Source: Plantago elongata | Taxonomy: Eukaryota; Streptophyta; Magnoliopsida; Lamiales; Plantaginaceae | Direction of reading: 5' to 3' | NCBI GenBank assembly: GCA_036897095.1 | Contig: JAYMSP010000085.1 | Coordinates: forward strand, 25,153-89,152 | Length of the DNA stretch: 64,000 nt | Part shown: positions 24,225 through 35,852 of the stretch, one piece after another | How positions within the stretch are numbered: the stretch's first letter is position 1 | Layout of the letters: the number at the start of each line of letters is the position of its first letter | The notes under the pieces: generated by a model | Seen by the model: the letters and a program-made list of their open reading frames with translations, nothing else | The model's database searches: none | What the model was told of the DNA's origin: nothing | Made by a program: the position numbers and the translations under genes

Positions 24225-25352
24225 TCAGCATACATCTTTGTTCAGGTCAAGCCAGACCTGCCTGAAAACCTGAATGATAAGATCATGATACTCATCGCGA
24301 TTCAGCGTCAGATAACACGCCAAGAGTTCCTCAAGATCCTCTGAACTTCTGATCCCTTTCTCAATGATCATCTCAACCATCGAGTTTCTAAAATCATGAT
24401 ACGGATCAAACGAACTCTTCACCACAGCAAAGCTGTCGAAAATGCTACTGTCCTCCACCGTTGGCTCCTTTGCTGCCTTCTTTAGCTTCAACATCCTTGC
24501 TTTTCTCATTTCTTCAAGAGCTCTAATTTTGCATTCTGTTCTCGGAGAATAAGCTTTGACTCTGCTTCTCTGCTTTACTACTTTTCTGCTTTGTGATTCA
24601 GTTTTGACCTTTATTCCCTTCAGTTCCTTTAAATTCTTTGTCTCAGAAACCAATACTCTCTTGGGAATCACATTTTCCTTTTCTCCATCCATTGCTTGAA
24701 ATGCATGAACTGGACTTGTATGAATCTTCCTTCTGGAATTCAAAACCGGAGACTTCCACACATCTGCTTGTCGCTGAACCTTCTGATCCGGTTTTATCTC
24801 GAATATAACCTTCTCTTCCGGTGTTCTCGCAGACGTATCAACCCCATGTTCCGGTTCTTTCGCCCTAACTCTCCGCCCCCTTCGATCACACGCATGATTA
24901 GTAATTTCCACTCGATCTACCTTCTTGCTTCTGCCCAAACTATTCTGTTCTTTCGTCCTTTTGATCTCCATCACCATATCACTAAAGTTCCGACTACTCG
25001 TTTCTCCCGAACCAAAGCTCTTAAACCCAGAAACCGGAACATGAAACTCCTCATCAGAATCACACCAAAGAGGATTAATCCCTCCAGTACTCCTCCTCCC
25101 TCCTTCAACCTTGTCATCCGCGAACGAAAGCCTCCAATACGCCTCGTCACCATCCATGTTGTAGAATCTCCCTCTCGCAGTCGAAAAATCCAACTTCTCC
25201 CTCTTCACCAAGCCATCGTCACACAGACCACCACTCTTCTGCTTCCGCTTCGAAAACCAAGAAAGCGGAAACACACGAGATATAATCGACGTACGAGTAG
25301 AAGAAGGTGAAGATTTCTTCTTCTTGTTGTTGTTGCTACTACCCCATCCCAT
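24225..25352 (-). CDS. OFP: OVATE family protein (OFP5-like)
   Basis: This single-exon gene encodes 375 aa. The N terminus has a Lys/Ser-rich stretch followed by [16 protein letters not shown], a segment shared by OFP5-type members. The middle is basic and low complexity, with likely nuclear localisation signals ([30 protein letters not shown]). The C terminus (about 305-370) is the OVATE/DUF623 domain: [45 protein letters not shown] and VW. Family role: plant-specific transcriptional repressors that bind KNOX/BELL TALE homeodomain proteins and TRM microtubule proteins and affect organ shape. The start MGWGSSNNN is the only early Met, and the frame is intact. It is convergent with SEC61 alpha copy A. 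A specific OFP number would need a phylogeny. Confidence 0.93.
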   Translation of the reverse strand: MGWGSSNNNKKKKSSPSSTRTSIISRVFPLSWFSKRKQKSGGLCDDGLVKREKLDFSTARGRFYNMDGDEAYWRLSFADDKVEGGRRSTGGINPLWCDSDEEFHVPVSGFKSFGSGETSSRNFSDMVMEIKRTKEQNSLGRSKKVDRVEITNHACDRRGRRVRAKEPEHGVDTSARTPEEKVIFEIKPDQKVQRQADVWKSPVLNSRRKIHTSPVHAFQAMDGEKENVIPKRVLVSETKNLKELKGIKVKTESQSRKVVKQRSRVKAYSPRTECKIRALEEMRKARMLKLKKAAKEPTVEDSSIFDSFAVVKSSFDPYHDFRNSMVEMIIEKGIRSSEDLEELLACYLTLNRDEYHDLIIQVFRQVWLDLNKDVC

Positions 25353-27717
25353 ATTTGAATGGAGTTTTTTTTTTATGAATAATGGAGTAGAGTAGTGAAC
25401 TAGTGATGGAGGTAAGTAGTAGGATTAGTAAAGGAGTAGTTGAGAGGCGGTTAAGTTTAAATGGAGAAGTGGGAATCATATTGAATCATGGTGTGAGTGT
25501 GTTTATTTCAAAAGAAAGGCCCGCCTTGGCTTTTGTTAGATCTTGTGACCACTTTATCCTACTTTTTGTAGTTCTAGTACTAATACCATTATTGTTGTTA
25601 TGGCTTATTATAGTACTCCATAACAATTTGCTGCTTTCTTATCACTACATGTTGTTATAGAATAGGGCTGCAAAACAACTGCTACCTAAATTGTAGGGGA
25701 CCTAAATGCATGGCACGCTCATTCTACCAATTTCGAACCCACTACTTGCATCAATGCAATTTTTTACGCAAGACTTTTTTACATACCCTTGTTTCATTTA
25801 ATAAAATTCGTACTGGTTTAAATTGGCTAACACAAGCACTTGAGCAGATCATGAGAAAGTGTTCAAGAAAGCACATTTTAGGGTGATTCTCAAAAGGCTC
25901 TCTAACTATTAGATGCGTTTGCAAATAGGCACCCTAGACCATAGGACATTTCTAATTTTTTGAATCGCATGTGACACAACATTTGTACTACTAAAGTGTA
26001 TTCTCAAAAGAACGTAATAATAGTGATGTAAAACATGAGGACGTAGTTTTTTGGCTTTTTTCTTTCACAAAATTGTCATCTATTCTTATCAATTACAGTA
26101 TGATCATCAAAGTAGCGTCATTAACTTGTGTCCCAACATGTGTAATATACGAGTCCAACCAACAAAAAGTAACATATATATATGTTTAAATATCGTAAAA
26201 GGGAAGATATTTATAAATTTTCTAATTTATAGGAAAATTCAATTGTACAAATAAAGAATCAGTCAGAACCATTAAAAATTAAAAATAAGTTTTCCTATAA
26301 ATACCCAAATAATAACATATTCTCTCATAAAATTCATAAAACTCAACAATCTTTCTCTCTTTACAAAAGACCTAGAGAGAATCAGCCAGAACCATTAAAA
26401 ACTAAAAATAAGTTTTCCTATAAATACCCAAATAATAACATATTCTCTCATAAAATTCATAAAACTCAACAATCTTTCTCTCTCTACAAAAGACCTAGAG
26501 AGAGAAATATCAAACTATTCTCTCTCCGCCTCCCTCACTCCTTTCTCCGTTAGAGATCGAAGTCGTCGCCGTCGTCATCATCTCCCTTCGCCGGAATAAT
26601 TGTCAGATTCATTTTCACCGAAAACATGACAACAATCAAATGTAGCGGTCAAATTACCTCTTTAATTAGTTTCGTCGAAATTATGTCGGATCTCGCCGAA
26701 ATTTCAAATCCAATTACAAAAGGTGTTGAATTCAACAAATTCATCTTGTTTTTTTGGTTAAAATATATATTGGAAGTGAAATTTAACCTTTAGTTTGTCG
26801 TTTTTTGTTATTTTACGACTCATGTTTCCAGATCTAGTTTTAGATTTGAAAATTAATTTTAGATCTGAAATTCGTACAGTGAAAAATGAATTTTGCAATG
26901 AATTTTGCATTCTGGTATTTTAAAACCATCATTTCATCTCTTAAAAATAAATGTAAATATGTTTAAAATACAATTAAAATTTTCAATAAAAATCATAACA
27001 TAACCTATTAAAAGCATAACGCAAAATGTGTTTCTTTAACGGTTTTTTAAGAAACTCGACCGGTCATACCGCTAAAATTCAAAAACAGCAAAAAACCAAC
27101 AAAACCTTGACTTTATTATATTTTAGAGAAAAATTTCCTCTTCCCTTTTTCAAGACATTCACAACATATATACATGCGTAACATAAGAATACCACCAACA
27201 AAAGTATGTTCAAGCGTGATTTAATTCATTAGAGACACGGAAAAGAATCTTGTCTTCCTGCTTGTTGCCCCATTCAACATGACAACCTCTTATTATTACC
27301 ACTGGTACTTATCACTTTCTTTCCAACGAACTCAGGCACATATAGTTTTCAGTAAAGAGGAATTATTGACCTGATTCACTGCGGATTAACAGAATTACGA
27401 CTAGAATGGTCTTCTTAAACGCTAGGGAACATGAAACTAAAGAATTGAAGAGAACAAAGGATTCAAATACTATAGCTCTTGAGATCCGGTGGAAGGTGTA
27501 ACAAAACTGTTAACGTGGAATATGCCAGGAATACAATGCTGTATAATGCTACAACTATCAGCCAGATATGTCCCAGATGTGCATAGTACGAGAGATCTCA
27601 GTTAATTTGCGAATTAAAGTGAAGAAAGATACAGACGGGCATAATTAAAACAGGATAGATTCTTGAGAAATGAAAATAGGACACATGTACATGATATACA
27701 GTAGCGCCAGAGTTTTT
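25353..27717. other. Intergenic with a duplicated TATA-bearing segment
   Basis: The left end holds the OVATE promoter. No protein-coding gene is visible. The region 26256-26501 is a 123-bp tandem duplication, followed by a CT-rich and then TCGTCGCCGTCGTC-rich stretch that looks like a plant 5' UTR but leads into no ORF. This could be the remnant of an LTR or of a truncated gene. Confidence 0.5.
26256..26501. repeat. 123-bp tandem duplication containing a TATA box
   Basis: Two nearly identical 123-bp units (26256-26378 and 26379-26501) each contain CCTATAAATACCC, a good plant TATA box, followed about 60 nt later by the CT-rich CTTTCTCTCT initiator-like tract. They differ by a handful of bases. 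Confidence 0.9.
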
Positions 27718-30700
27718 TCAACTGTCCCGAATGAGATTTGTAGGTTCACTCACAACGTATTTGGGTAACTCATACTTGGCACCTGCAATGAGGTAACAGA
27801 TTAGGACTACAAGAGGACATTGAGCTAAAGAGCAAGGTGCTTTGCTTGATAAATCAAAAGGTTATTTTTATTATTCTTGTGAGTTCATGGGATAATGGGA
27901 AATCTGCAGGGGTCATGGTACAGAAAAAAAAAAGCACAATAGAGTATGTACCTCGTTCATCATAGCAGATTGTCAAGTCTTGGTTTTGAACTATCACGCC
28001 AGCACTGTCCACAATTGCTTGTGCAAGCCCTATATCAGCCTCGGCTGCAGCCCGGAGTGCATCCCAGATCTCTGACAAGATAGTCGAAAAGAAATAAAGG
28101 CAATCAATTTCTCAAGAAAAAGAAAAGAATAAGCATTTGATTTTGACAATTGCAAGTCTCAACGAAAGTGAACATGAAAAATAAGCAGTCTGCTTCAGCA
28201 TAGAAATATTAAAGTATGCACATAATATCTACTAGTAATGTCTGCATAGCCAATTTCACTTCAATTTTGTTCTTGAAGGAGATCCGATTTGCAAAGAAAA
28301 ATCACAAGGGAATAACTGTATCATAGAAACCAAGAGATACTGGAATTAAAGTGCAAATCTTCTTATCCAGGTGGGAGGTGGCTATTTGATGTGTGTAAGA
28401 TTATACCACAGTTACATATTTATTCATGCCAGCACCTATACACACCTCAAACTTGGGATAAAATCTAGCCAGAGAATTGTCAATTAACAATGCTTCAAAT
28501 TATTGACAGACTAGTTACAAGTGTTAATTCAAATAAACGCAATAGGCATCTTTACAAAGAAACCAAATAAAAAATTGTAATAATTAAAAGGACGTCAACA
28601 CAGTACAAAAGGATTTTGAACATGCCAAAATATAAATAATGCTGGACATAAACAACAAAATTGTGTGTTCCTCTCTCTTGCTCTCTCTGTCGGTTTTCCC
28701 CCCAATGAGATAAGCATACTGCATTGTGTAATCAATGAGAGAATAACAGTACTACACCTATTCAAGAGTTAAAAACTAAATCAATAACATATGCTCACAG
28801 GGGATAAGATGTTCAGAAACAAGACCCTGAATCCCAATCCTTTTACCCATTTACACCTCATGTACAATAGAAAGGAAAAGTGGTTTTGTGAAGAAAAATT
28901 CAGAAAAATATACATGAATATGCTAATTACTAAATAGACCCAAAGGATATGCCTGTTACAACTTACCACACAACACAGCCATATTGAAGTTGAAGTACAT
29001 GGGAAATTTACATATTCAAAATTCTAGGAATGCTGACCTCACTTCCATAATCAATACACTTGCAGAATATTATGCTGATCACTTCCCTACTCAACAGGTA
29101 TTTACAAGGTTTTGTAAATTTGTAACTGAAGTACCCTAAATTTCTACTGATGTGTTGATGGACGAACTACATATGTACTCCAAGAGCATGTAGAACAAGA
29201 CATTAATAAGAAACTATTTCACAATGATACCTAATCAATTTTTTACACTCGACACTTTGACTAGGGTCAACGAAATGATGAAGACAAGTCATGATAAGAG
29301 GAATCTAGGGAAGAAGCTAAAAGCTTCATTAAGACCTGAAAATGATCCTTCTTTAACAATACGTATATGATAGGATTTCAGAGAGATACTATTCAAGGAA
29401 GAATACAATAGAAAGCATCATGATGTTAGACCTTCATTCAAAGCATATTTTGGCAAAACTTGCAATGAGCCGGCTGCTGTTAAAATATATGCCACTACTA
29501 AAACGCACCTTTCCGACCACCATAATGTGGAGCAGTATCCCAAAACTCTTCACGCATCTTCTGTAGCTGTGCCCTTGTTATTGCTTCAGTATGCTTCCAT
29601 GGCTTGGGTTTGCGTATTTTCTTCGGGAGCTCTGAATTCACAACAAAGGAAATTCATACAATCTATAATCAAGTGACCTCAAATCAAGGAGGGATGACAA
29701 CTATTATAGTAAAACATGTATGATATCAATGATTAGCCAAAGCAATGAAAGCTAACATGCATGTATTTCTTTCCCAGAACAACATACGAGAGTCCAGAAA
29801 CTAAGCCTAATTTTCTGATTCCATAAAGGAAGTATTATGTGGAGGATGGCTATAGAGTAAGCACACAGTAGAAAATTATACAGGAAGATTGAAGTTTCTG
29901 TCATTTGTAGATTATAACACGAGATGTGTCACTTAACATAATTATACTGTCATAGGAGTACAATGCATGATATACAGAAAGAAAGTCCAATTGCTCACGC
30001 GCTAGTTTATTCATGAACTCACTCCCATGCATAGCATGAGTGTCAGAATATAACCCATATGTCAGTTAATGATTGTAGAATAAAGTACAAATGCCATGAC
30101 TATATGATCATCAACTCAAGTGTGGTATGCCATATATACAGAACTAATTCTTCCTACCAATGAGACCAATAAACCTTCAGATGGAACAAGATCACAGCCC
30201 CATTTCTAGTGTAAGTAATAGTGAATTTATATGAGATGATTGGGTCAACAGTGATGCATGTTAGACAGGCGGGATGAAACTGCAATCACATGAATGCAAG
30301 AAACAAATGGGGAAAAGTTCCGAGTCACTTTTGGTCATGAACGGAGCTAGGCAAAAGAAGTGGTAACAAAAGTCACTATCATTATCTAGCAGCTGAATGG
30401 CTTCAGGTAAATTGGGTACAGTTGAACCTTATTGAGTCCAGGTCCTAGCAGTTTTGTGAACTACAGGAATTCCATTCACATGCCTCTCTAGATGAGAAAC
30501 TCCGATTTCCATGTAGAAAACCGTAATCAAGCATGCAAAGGTAATCTTCTAATTACATTTCCAAACACAAAGCATAAGGAAGATGCACAGGGTAGGTACC
30601 ACTTTTGGATGGAAGACTAGAGTAGGAACTCATCAGATAAACCGAAAAGAAATATAATCAGCTGGGTTAAATCTTTAAGACACTAAACATGCTACTGCTT

Positions 30701-31058
30701 GCAATTATAGAAGCCGAATCATAACGTAACACAACATAAAAATACACAATACTATGCTAATTACTAGTAATTGGTATGATATGATACGAATTATCGAAAA
30801 CCTAAACACGAATTAAACGAAACATACAGCTCAAATTGCAGCTGAAAACAAGCAATGCAATACACAGAACTCCTCCTCCACTATAAAACTCGGGAAACAA
30901 ACTACATAAACATATTGATGCGCAATCAATCACTGTGAATAACGAAATCGAAAGCATTACGAAAAATTGAAGCGGACAAGGAAAAGTCAAGATGGAGTCA
31001 AAAAGAGGAGTGAAAAGAATTTACCATCTCCCTTTTGACGCGATCCAGCACAACCCAT
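27718..31058 (-). CDS. UBTD-like protein (DC-UbP/UBTD2 N-terminal domain)
   Basis: There are four exons on the minus strand: 31025-31058, 29509-29631, 27952-28071 and 27718-27782. They total 342 nt, or 113 aa, and all phases are consistent. The first exon encodes only [11 protein letters not shown] plus one base. Gly2/Cys3 make a classic N-myristoylation/palmitoylation signal, suggesting membrane attachment. The rest ([74 protein letters not shown]) is the DC-UbP N-terminal domain found in UBTD1/2. The ubiquitin-like half of animal UBTD proteins is absent, which is normal for the short plant form. Family knowledge: animal UBTD proteins bind E2 enzymes; the plant role is undefined. Two introns of about 1.4 kb surround 120-nt exons. 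Confidence 0.9.
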
Positions 31059-31299
31059 AGCAAGGAAACGAAAATCAATTGAATTGAATTGAATCGATTG
31101 AAGTATTATTCTTCTATGTATCGCGGTAGGGAGGTTTATTTGATGCTAGGGGGGAGGGACACGGGCGAATCGATTTTGGAATTGTTGCGTGAAAACAACA
31201 ATCCCCTCTTCTTCTCAAACTTTCTTCTTTCTTCCCCTTTTTTTTGTTTTTTATCCAAGAAAACCAAAACAGAGTGAAGGATATTATGGTTATTTAATA

Positions 31300-31551
31300 C
31301 TTCCTCCGTCACAGTTTCATCTTCTCGTGTTTAATTTTTTCGATCAATAATTATCAACTTTAACCTTTAACTAATCTTAAATGATAGTTAAATATTTAAT
31401 AATATTATATTATACTATCTTACATTTCAAAATTTTATTATATGATGTTATTAAATCATTTACCTTCGTAGTTAAAGAACAATTTGAGATAAAAATTGAC
31501 AATGATTGATCGAAAAATTCAATACATGAAGATGAAATAGGACGCAGGTAG
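31300..31551. mobile_element. Stowaway-like MITE
   Basis: This 252-bp element is flanked by TA on both sides (31298-31299, 31552-31553). Its terminal inverted repeats extend over about 50 bp: CTTCCTCCGTCACAGTTTC on the left against CTACCTGCGTCCTATTTC from the right, then TTTCGATCAAT on both. The CTCCNTCCGTC-type terminus and TA target are diagnostic of Tc1/mariner-derived Stowaway elements. It sits about 240 bp upstream of the UBTD-like gene start. Confidence 0.88.
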
Positions 31552-31973
31552 TACATTTTTTCTTTTTTCTATTTTTTATAATGAAAAATCGACGGTTTAA
31601 TATAAAACTATAATTAAATTATTTCAACTCAAATTATTTTCTCTTTAAATTTAATACAATTAAAATTAAGATAATCTAACTCGAGTATTATATTTAACAT
31701 GGCATCTTCTTTTAGATATGTACTAAAATAAAAATTATACCCTCCCCCGCCATAAGATTGCCAGTAGATAATTTAATGAAAAGTGTTTATAGAAGGAATA
31801 AAGGTTTGTAATTGTTTGTTTAGTCATAACTCATGTGGCATGGCATCTACATCCTCCATCTTTTATCACTGGTATATTATGTGTTTTAGATTAAAATAGT
31901 AAAATGAATAATTAACCTAAACCTAGTAAAATTAAACACAATTCAGGTTTTGTGGTAAGATGTTGTAGTAATA

Positions 31974-32169
31974 CTGAGTCCATCAAATTTAATGTAGCAA
32001 AGTCTTTCGACTTATAAGATGAAAAGATTTATGATATTTAAAATTTTATTTTATTAGATAATTTTATTAAATTATTTACTATTATCATTCAAGAGTAATT
32101 TGTAATTGGGATTAAAGATAGTTGACCGGTCAAAGTTAAAATGTGAACTTGTGAAATGAACGGAAGGAG
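31974..32169. mobile_element. Diverged Stowaway-like MITE
   Basis: The element is bordered by TA (31972-31973 and 32170-32171). The right end is CGGAAGGAG (reverse CTCCTTCCG) and the left end CTGAGTCCAT is degenerate. The interior (AAATTTTATTTTATTAG, TTATTAAATTATTTAC) matches the interior of the 31300 element, which supports the same family. Confidence 0.55.
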
Positions 32170-32897
32170 TATTACATAAGTAGAAATGTGTGTTATCACA
32201 CCGAATTTTGTACTATATTAATGCTCTTGGTCTCGGATGCAAGTAAGGTCTGCTCTATAATATTTTGGCCAAGCATGGAGCTTCACTTAAGAATGATCTT
32301 TTACGAATGTAATAGATAGTACTAGTAATTTTCATGTTCGGGATTCATATATTTCGTAGTTATATTCGGATGTAATTAAACACTTGAATGTTTTTCGGAC
32401 AGCTACGTCCCTATTGAATTAAGTAGTAATTTCGTCCCACCTACCATAAGATTTCGATTTTGTCCTTTTCTGTTGACAACCGTCTCAAACTTTAATTTTA
32501 AATTGATTCTAAACTATAATATATATAAAATATTTAAATTTATTATATCTTAAAAACTGAGAAACTACTAAAAGTCATACTGGACGCTTACAAGGAGTAC
32601 AAATGTAAACTAAATTGAACTAGGTTTAACCATCTTCAATATTAACACCCACATAAAACCAATTCTCTCCGCTAGATCATCATTTCACTTACCTCACACT
32701 CTTTACAATTCTTATACTTCAATGGTCACACCCCATTTACATTTTTCTTTTTCCTTCTATCTTAAATTACACCTTTTTATATCCTTTTCTTTATATTTTT
32801 TATTTATAAACTACATTTTAATTAATCATAATAAACTCACATAGTTTATAAAAATTATAATGTTTACAAATAAATCAATATGAGACATCATTTTAAT

Positions 32898-32960
32898 ATA
32901 ATAATAATAATAATAATAATAAATAATAATAATAATAATAATAATTATTATTATTATTAT
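32898..32960. repeat. (TAA)n then (TTA)n microsatellite
   Basis: About 13 TAA/AAT repeats switch at 32943 to about five ATT/TTA repeats, so the tract is partly self-complementary and could form a hairpin. Confidence 0.95.
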
Positions 32961-33584
32961 AAAATTTCATGAGATATGTTCTTATGTAGAGAATAGAAAA
33001 GAAGGATAAATACATATAATTCTATTCAAATACATTAGAGGTCTATGTTACACGTATACATAAAAATATAATATAAATTAAATATTTATAAAACATTAAT
33101 AATGCTGTTTAAAATAGTATATGTGTACGTCTAGCTATATGATAATTTATATGCAAGTGTGTTTCAATTGTTCTAAATGCTATGATGCATCTAAAACAAG
33201 TAAAAACAAACTTCAGAGAAATATAGGTTCGGCTAATCATGATAATACCACGTCGCATTGTACTAATAATAGTATATCATTCAAAATTAAATAAATGTCA
33301 CAATATAGTAATAAAAAATAATTATTAATAATTCAAACAATTTTATAAATACAAATACACATAATTACAAATATTACCCTTCTACATAATCTCTTTACAC
33401 TTTAATCCCAAATATATCATTATTCACTAAATTCATCACCATGTTCAATTGTCACCACCACCACCACCACCACCAAACAACCGCCATCACCAAAGCTCCG
33501 ACGAACTAATTTTCGGCCGGCCAAACATAACAACAAGATTTTAGATCGGGACAACCATGAAGGTCGAAGCTCCCATAGACAACC

Positions 33585-33715
33585 ATGTGAGCTTCAAATT
33601 GAGCTCCAATTGCAGTCATGGGAGCTCCAAAAACCGAAGCAACTATGGGAGCTTTAAATCGAGTTCCCATTGCTGCCATGGGAGCTTCAAATCGAGCTCC
33701 CATTGTCCATGGTTG
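33585..33715. repeat. Degenerate minisatellite with GGGAGCTTCAAATCGAGC core
   Basis: Three to four imperfect units of about 31-34 bp contain CATGGGAGCTTCAAATCGAG or variants and CCCATTG. The unit itself is partly palindromic (GGGAGCT ... GAGCTCCC). Frames on both strands stay open across it (SHGSFKSSSH-type repeats on the plus strand), as expected for a multiple-of-three-like repeat, and are not evidence of a gene. Confidence 0.75.
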
Positions 33716-35057
33716 TCCGGCAAAGTTGTACGGAGCTTCGGTCATCTGTAATATTTTAACTGGAAATAATAATAAATGAGTGTTTTGTGTAATTTTAGTT
33801 TATGTGAGGTTGATTTTAAATTTAATTGAGAATATTATGTTAAGTTAAAAAGATAGGGTGTGTGTAAGTAATTAACCATGTAATATTTTTTATTATTATA
33901 TGACAGTGCAACATCATGTTACATTTATAAAAAATAAACGGTGGAGATTGAATTTTAAATTGATTTAATGGCTTAGATTGTAATAATGTCGTTAATATGC
34001 GAGTGTATTATTATTAGTCATGCCCAAAAAATATAGCATACGAGTGACACAATAGGGCAAATGAAAGGATAAATGGAATAAAGAAATTAATCATGTGCAA
34101 CTTGAAACAAGAAATAAACTGACCCTTCAAAACAAAAGCAAATTAAATAAGTAAAGCAAAGAGAATCCAGCCAGAATACAATATTAATATTAAATGATTA
34201 TGGCTGGGAGAAGACTTGAGAGGTTATGATAAATTTTGTAGACATCCTTCCCCGCCCTAAATTGTCGAATTTTGAGTTTTCATAGTTAATGTTTTTAAAT
34301 TTTAAGTTTGATTTACTTTTATATGATAATTTTAATGAATTTTTAAAAAATATATAATAAAATTAAATGTGTAATATTTAATAATATAAATGTTAATATT
34401 TTTGTGCATAGGGTGGATTTGTACTATGAATAATTTTGTTTCTATTTGTTTAATATTTTTAACATATTATATTGTTTAGAAGTTTAAATTCATGAATTTG
34501 CATTTATAGATATAAATATTTAAATTAAGATTTGAAAAATGGTAAATTTATAATATAGTTCAGAGTGTTCTTCATTTGTAGAGAATGAAAAAAATATAAA
34601 AATTGATATAACTTTTATAATTTTATATTTTATATTTTATAAAATATTAATGATTAATATAACAAATAAAAGAATATAAAAAGAATACAGGAGCAGAAAC
34701 AAATAAAAAAGAGGTTGACGTTTTCTCTCATAATAATAAGGAGACTAAAATAAATACCTTCATATGCGTTTACACTGCTAATAATAAGAACGGCATTTTG
34801 GAGAATTAATACATCCTAATATACTGTTGTGAAGTTTAGAAGTTTAAATGTAATGGGTTTAGAAAATAGGATTTAAATGAAGCTAATTTCATATAGTTCA
34901 TTGGATTTGAAATCGAATGTGGTTTGAAATAGCACATTAATTTTTAATAATATATAGATAGATGAATTCGACTGATACATACATTTGGAAAAGCCTAGTT
35001 AATTAGACCAGCTTCAGAGCTCCAATAGACCATCTAGTTACTACTATTACCATATTG

Positions 35058-35285
35058 CTCCTTATGTCCCATTTTTAATGAAAATATATTTCGTTTTGAA
35101 CGTTCCACCAAAGTGAAATAATTTTTTATTTATGAAAATAACTCATACTATAATTTATTTTCAACCACACATTATTGGATCCGCATGTACTTTTCTATTT
35201 CAAACTCATTCTTAACCACATACTACATATTTTTCTTAAAAATCGCACGTTTGAGAATGTTTCATTTCAAATGGGACGGATGAAG
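35058..35285. mobile_element. Stowaway-like MITE
   Basis: The ends CTCCTTATGTCCCATTTT and, from the right, CTTCATCCGTCCCATTTG are inverted repeats, and TA follows the right end at 35286-35287. The left TA is degraded (TG). The interior is AT-rich. The element is about 230 bp long and 570 bp upstream of the ERD2 start. Confidence 0.75.
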
Positions 35286-35852
35286 TAACAATTAACGCAT
35301 GAAATTATCAACAAATACAAATTAATACTAAACTTATATCACGAGTGAATGTACATTTTAGGTTTGACATTATTGGAAAAGTGAGGTAAATAAAGACCAT
35401 CTTTTATGTGTAAATTGTCTTGGAAAATGAGGTAAAATTCTTATAGATGTAAAGATACATTTTAATAATATTGGATACTAATTTCGACCATATAAATTTA
35501 TACGAAGTACATAATTTTTACGTATAGAAGAAATACTTTAGCGGGTTCATTACATATGAGTCCGCTTTTCGGCACGGTATATATCTAAATGGAGACTTCC
35601 ACCCCCTGTGCACTCGTGTCGTGTCTTCTGCCAAAGCGGCTTCCAAATGCCACACCAGATGCTTCTCCCGGTTCAATAAAATAAAACAAAACAAAACAAA
35701 CTCAGCCCCTAATAAATAATAAATCCCACAAAACAAAACCCAAGTCTACACCAAAACGTGTCTGCCTTGTAAAGTTTCCATATTCTCTTCTTCTTCTTCT
35801 TGAAGAAGAAAAAACATTGACGAGCAGAATCCACAGATTTCGCAACGCAACC

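Larger units (their letters stand above)
31059..35852. other. Gene-poor AT-rich block with MITEs and microsatellites
   Basis: No gene is supported. The block contains Stowaway-like elements at 31300-31551, 31974-32169 and 35058-35285, a (TAA)n/(TTA)n tract at 32898-32960, a CACCAC tract at 33452-33475 and a GAGCTCCCAT minisatellite near 33585-33715. The right end (35760-35852) should hold the ERD2 leader. Confidence 0.6.

Noticed and set aside
24696-25310. 204-codon plus-strand frame
   Set aside because: It is antisense to the OVATE gene and its length is explained by that gene's codon composition.
33506-33751. Overlapping frames on both strands
   Set aside because: They are products of a minisatellite whose repeat length keeps frames open.
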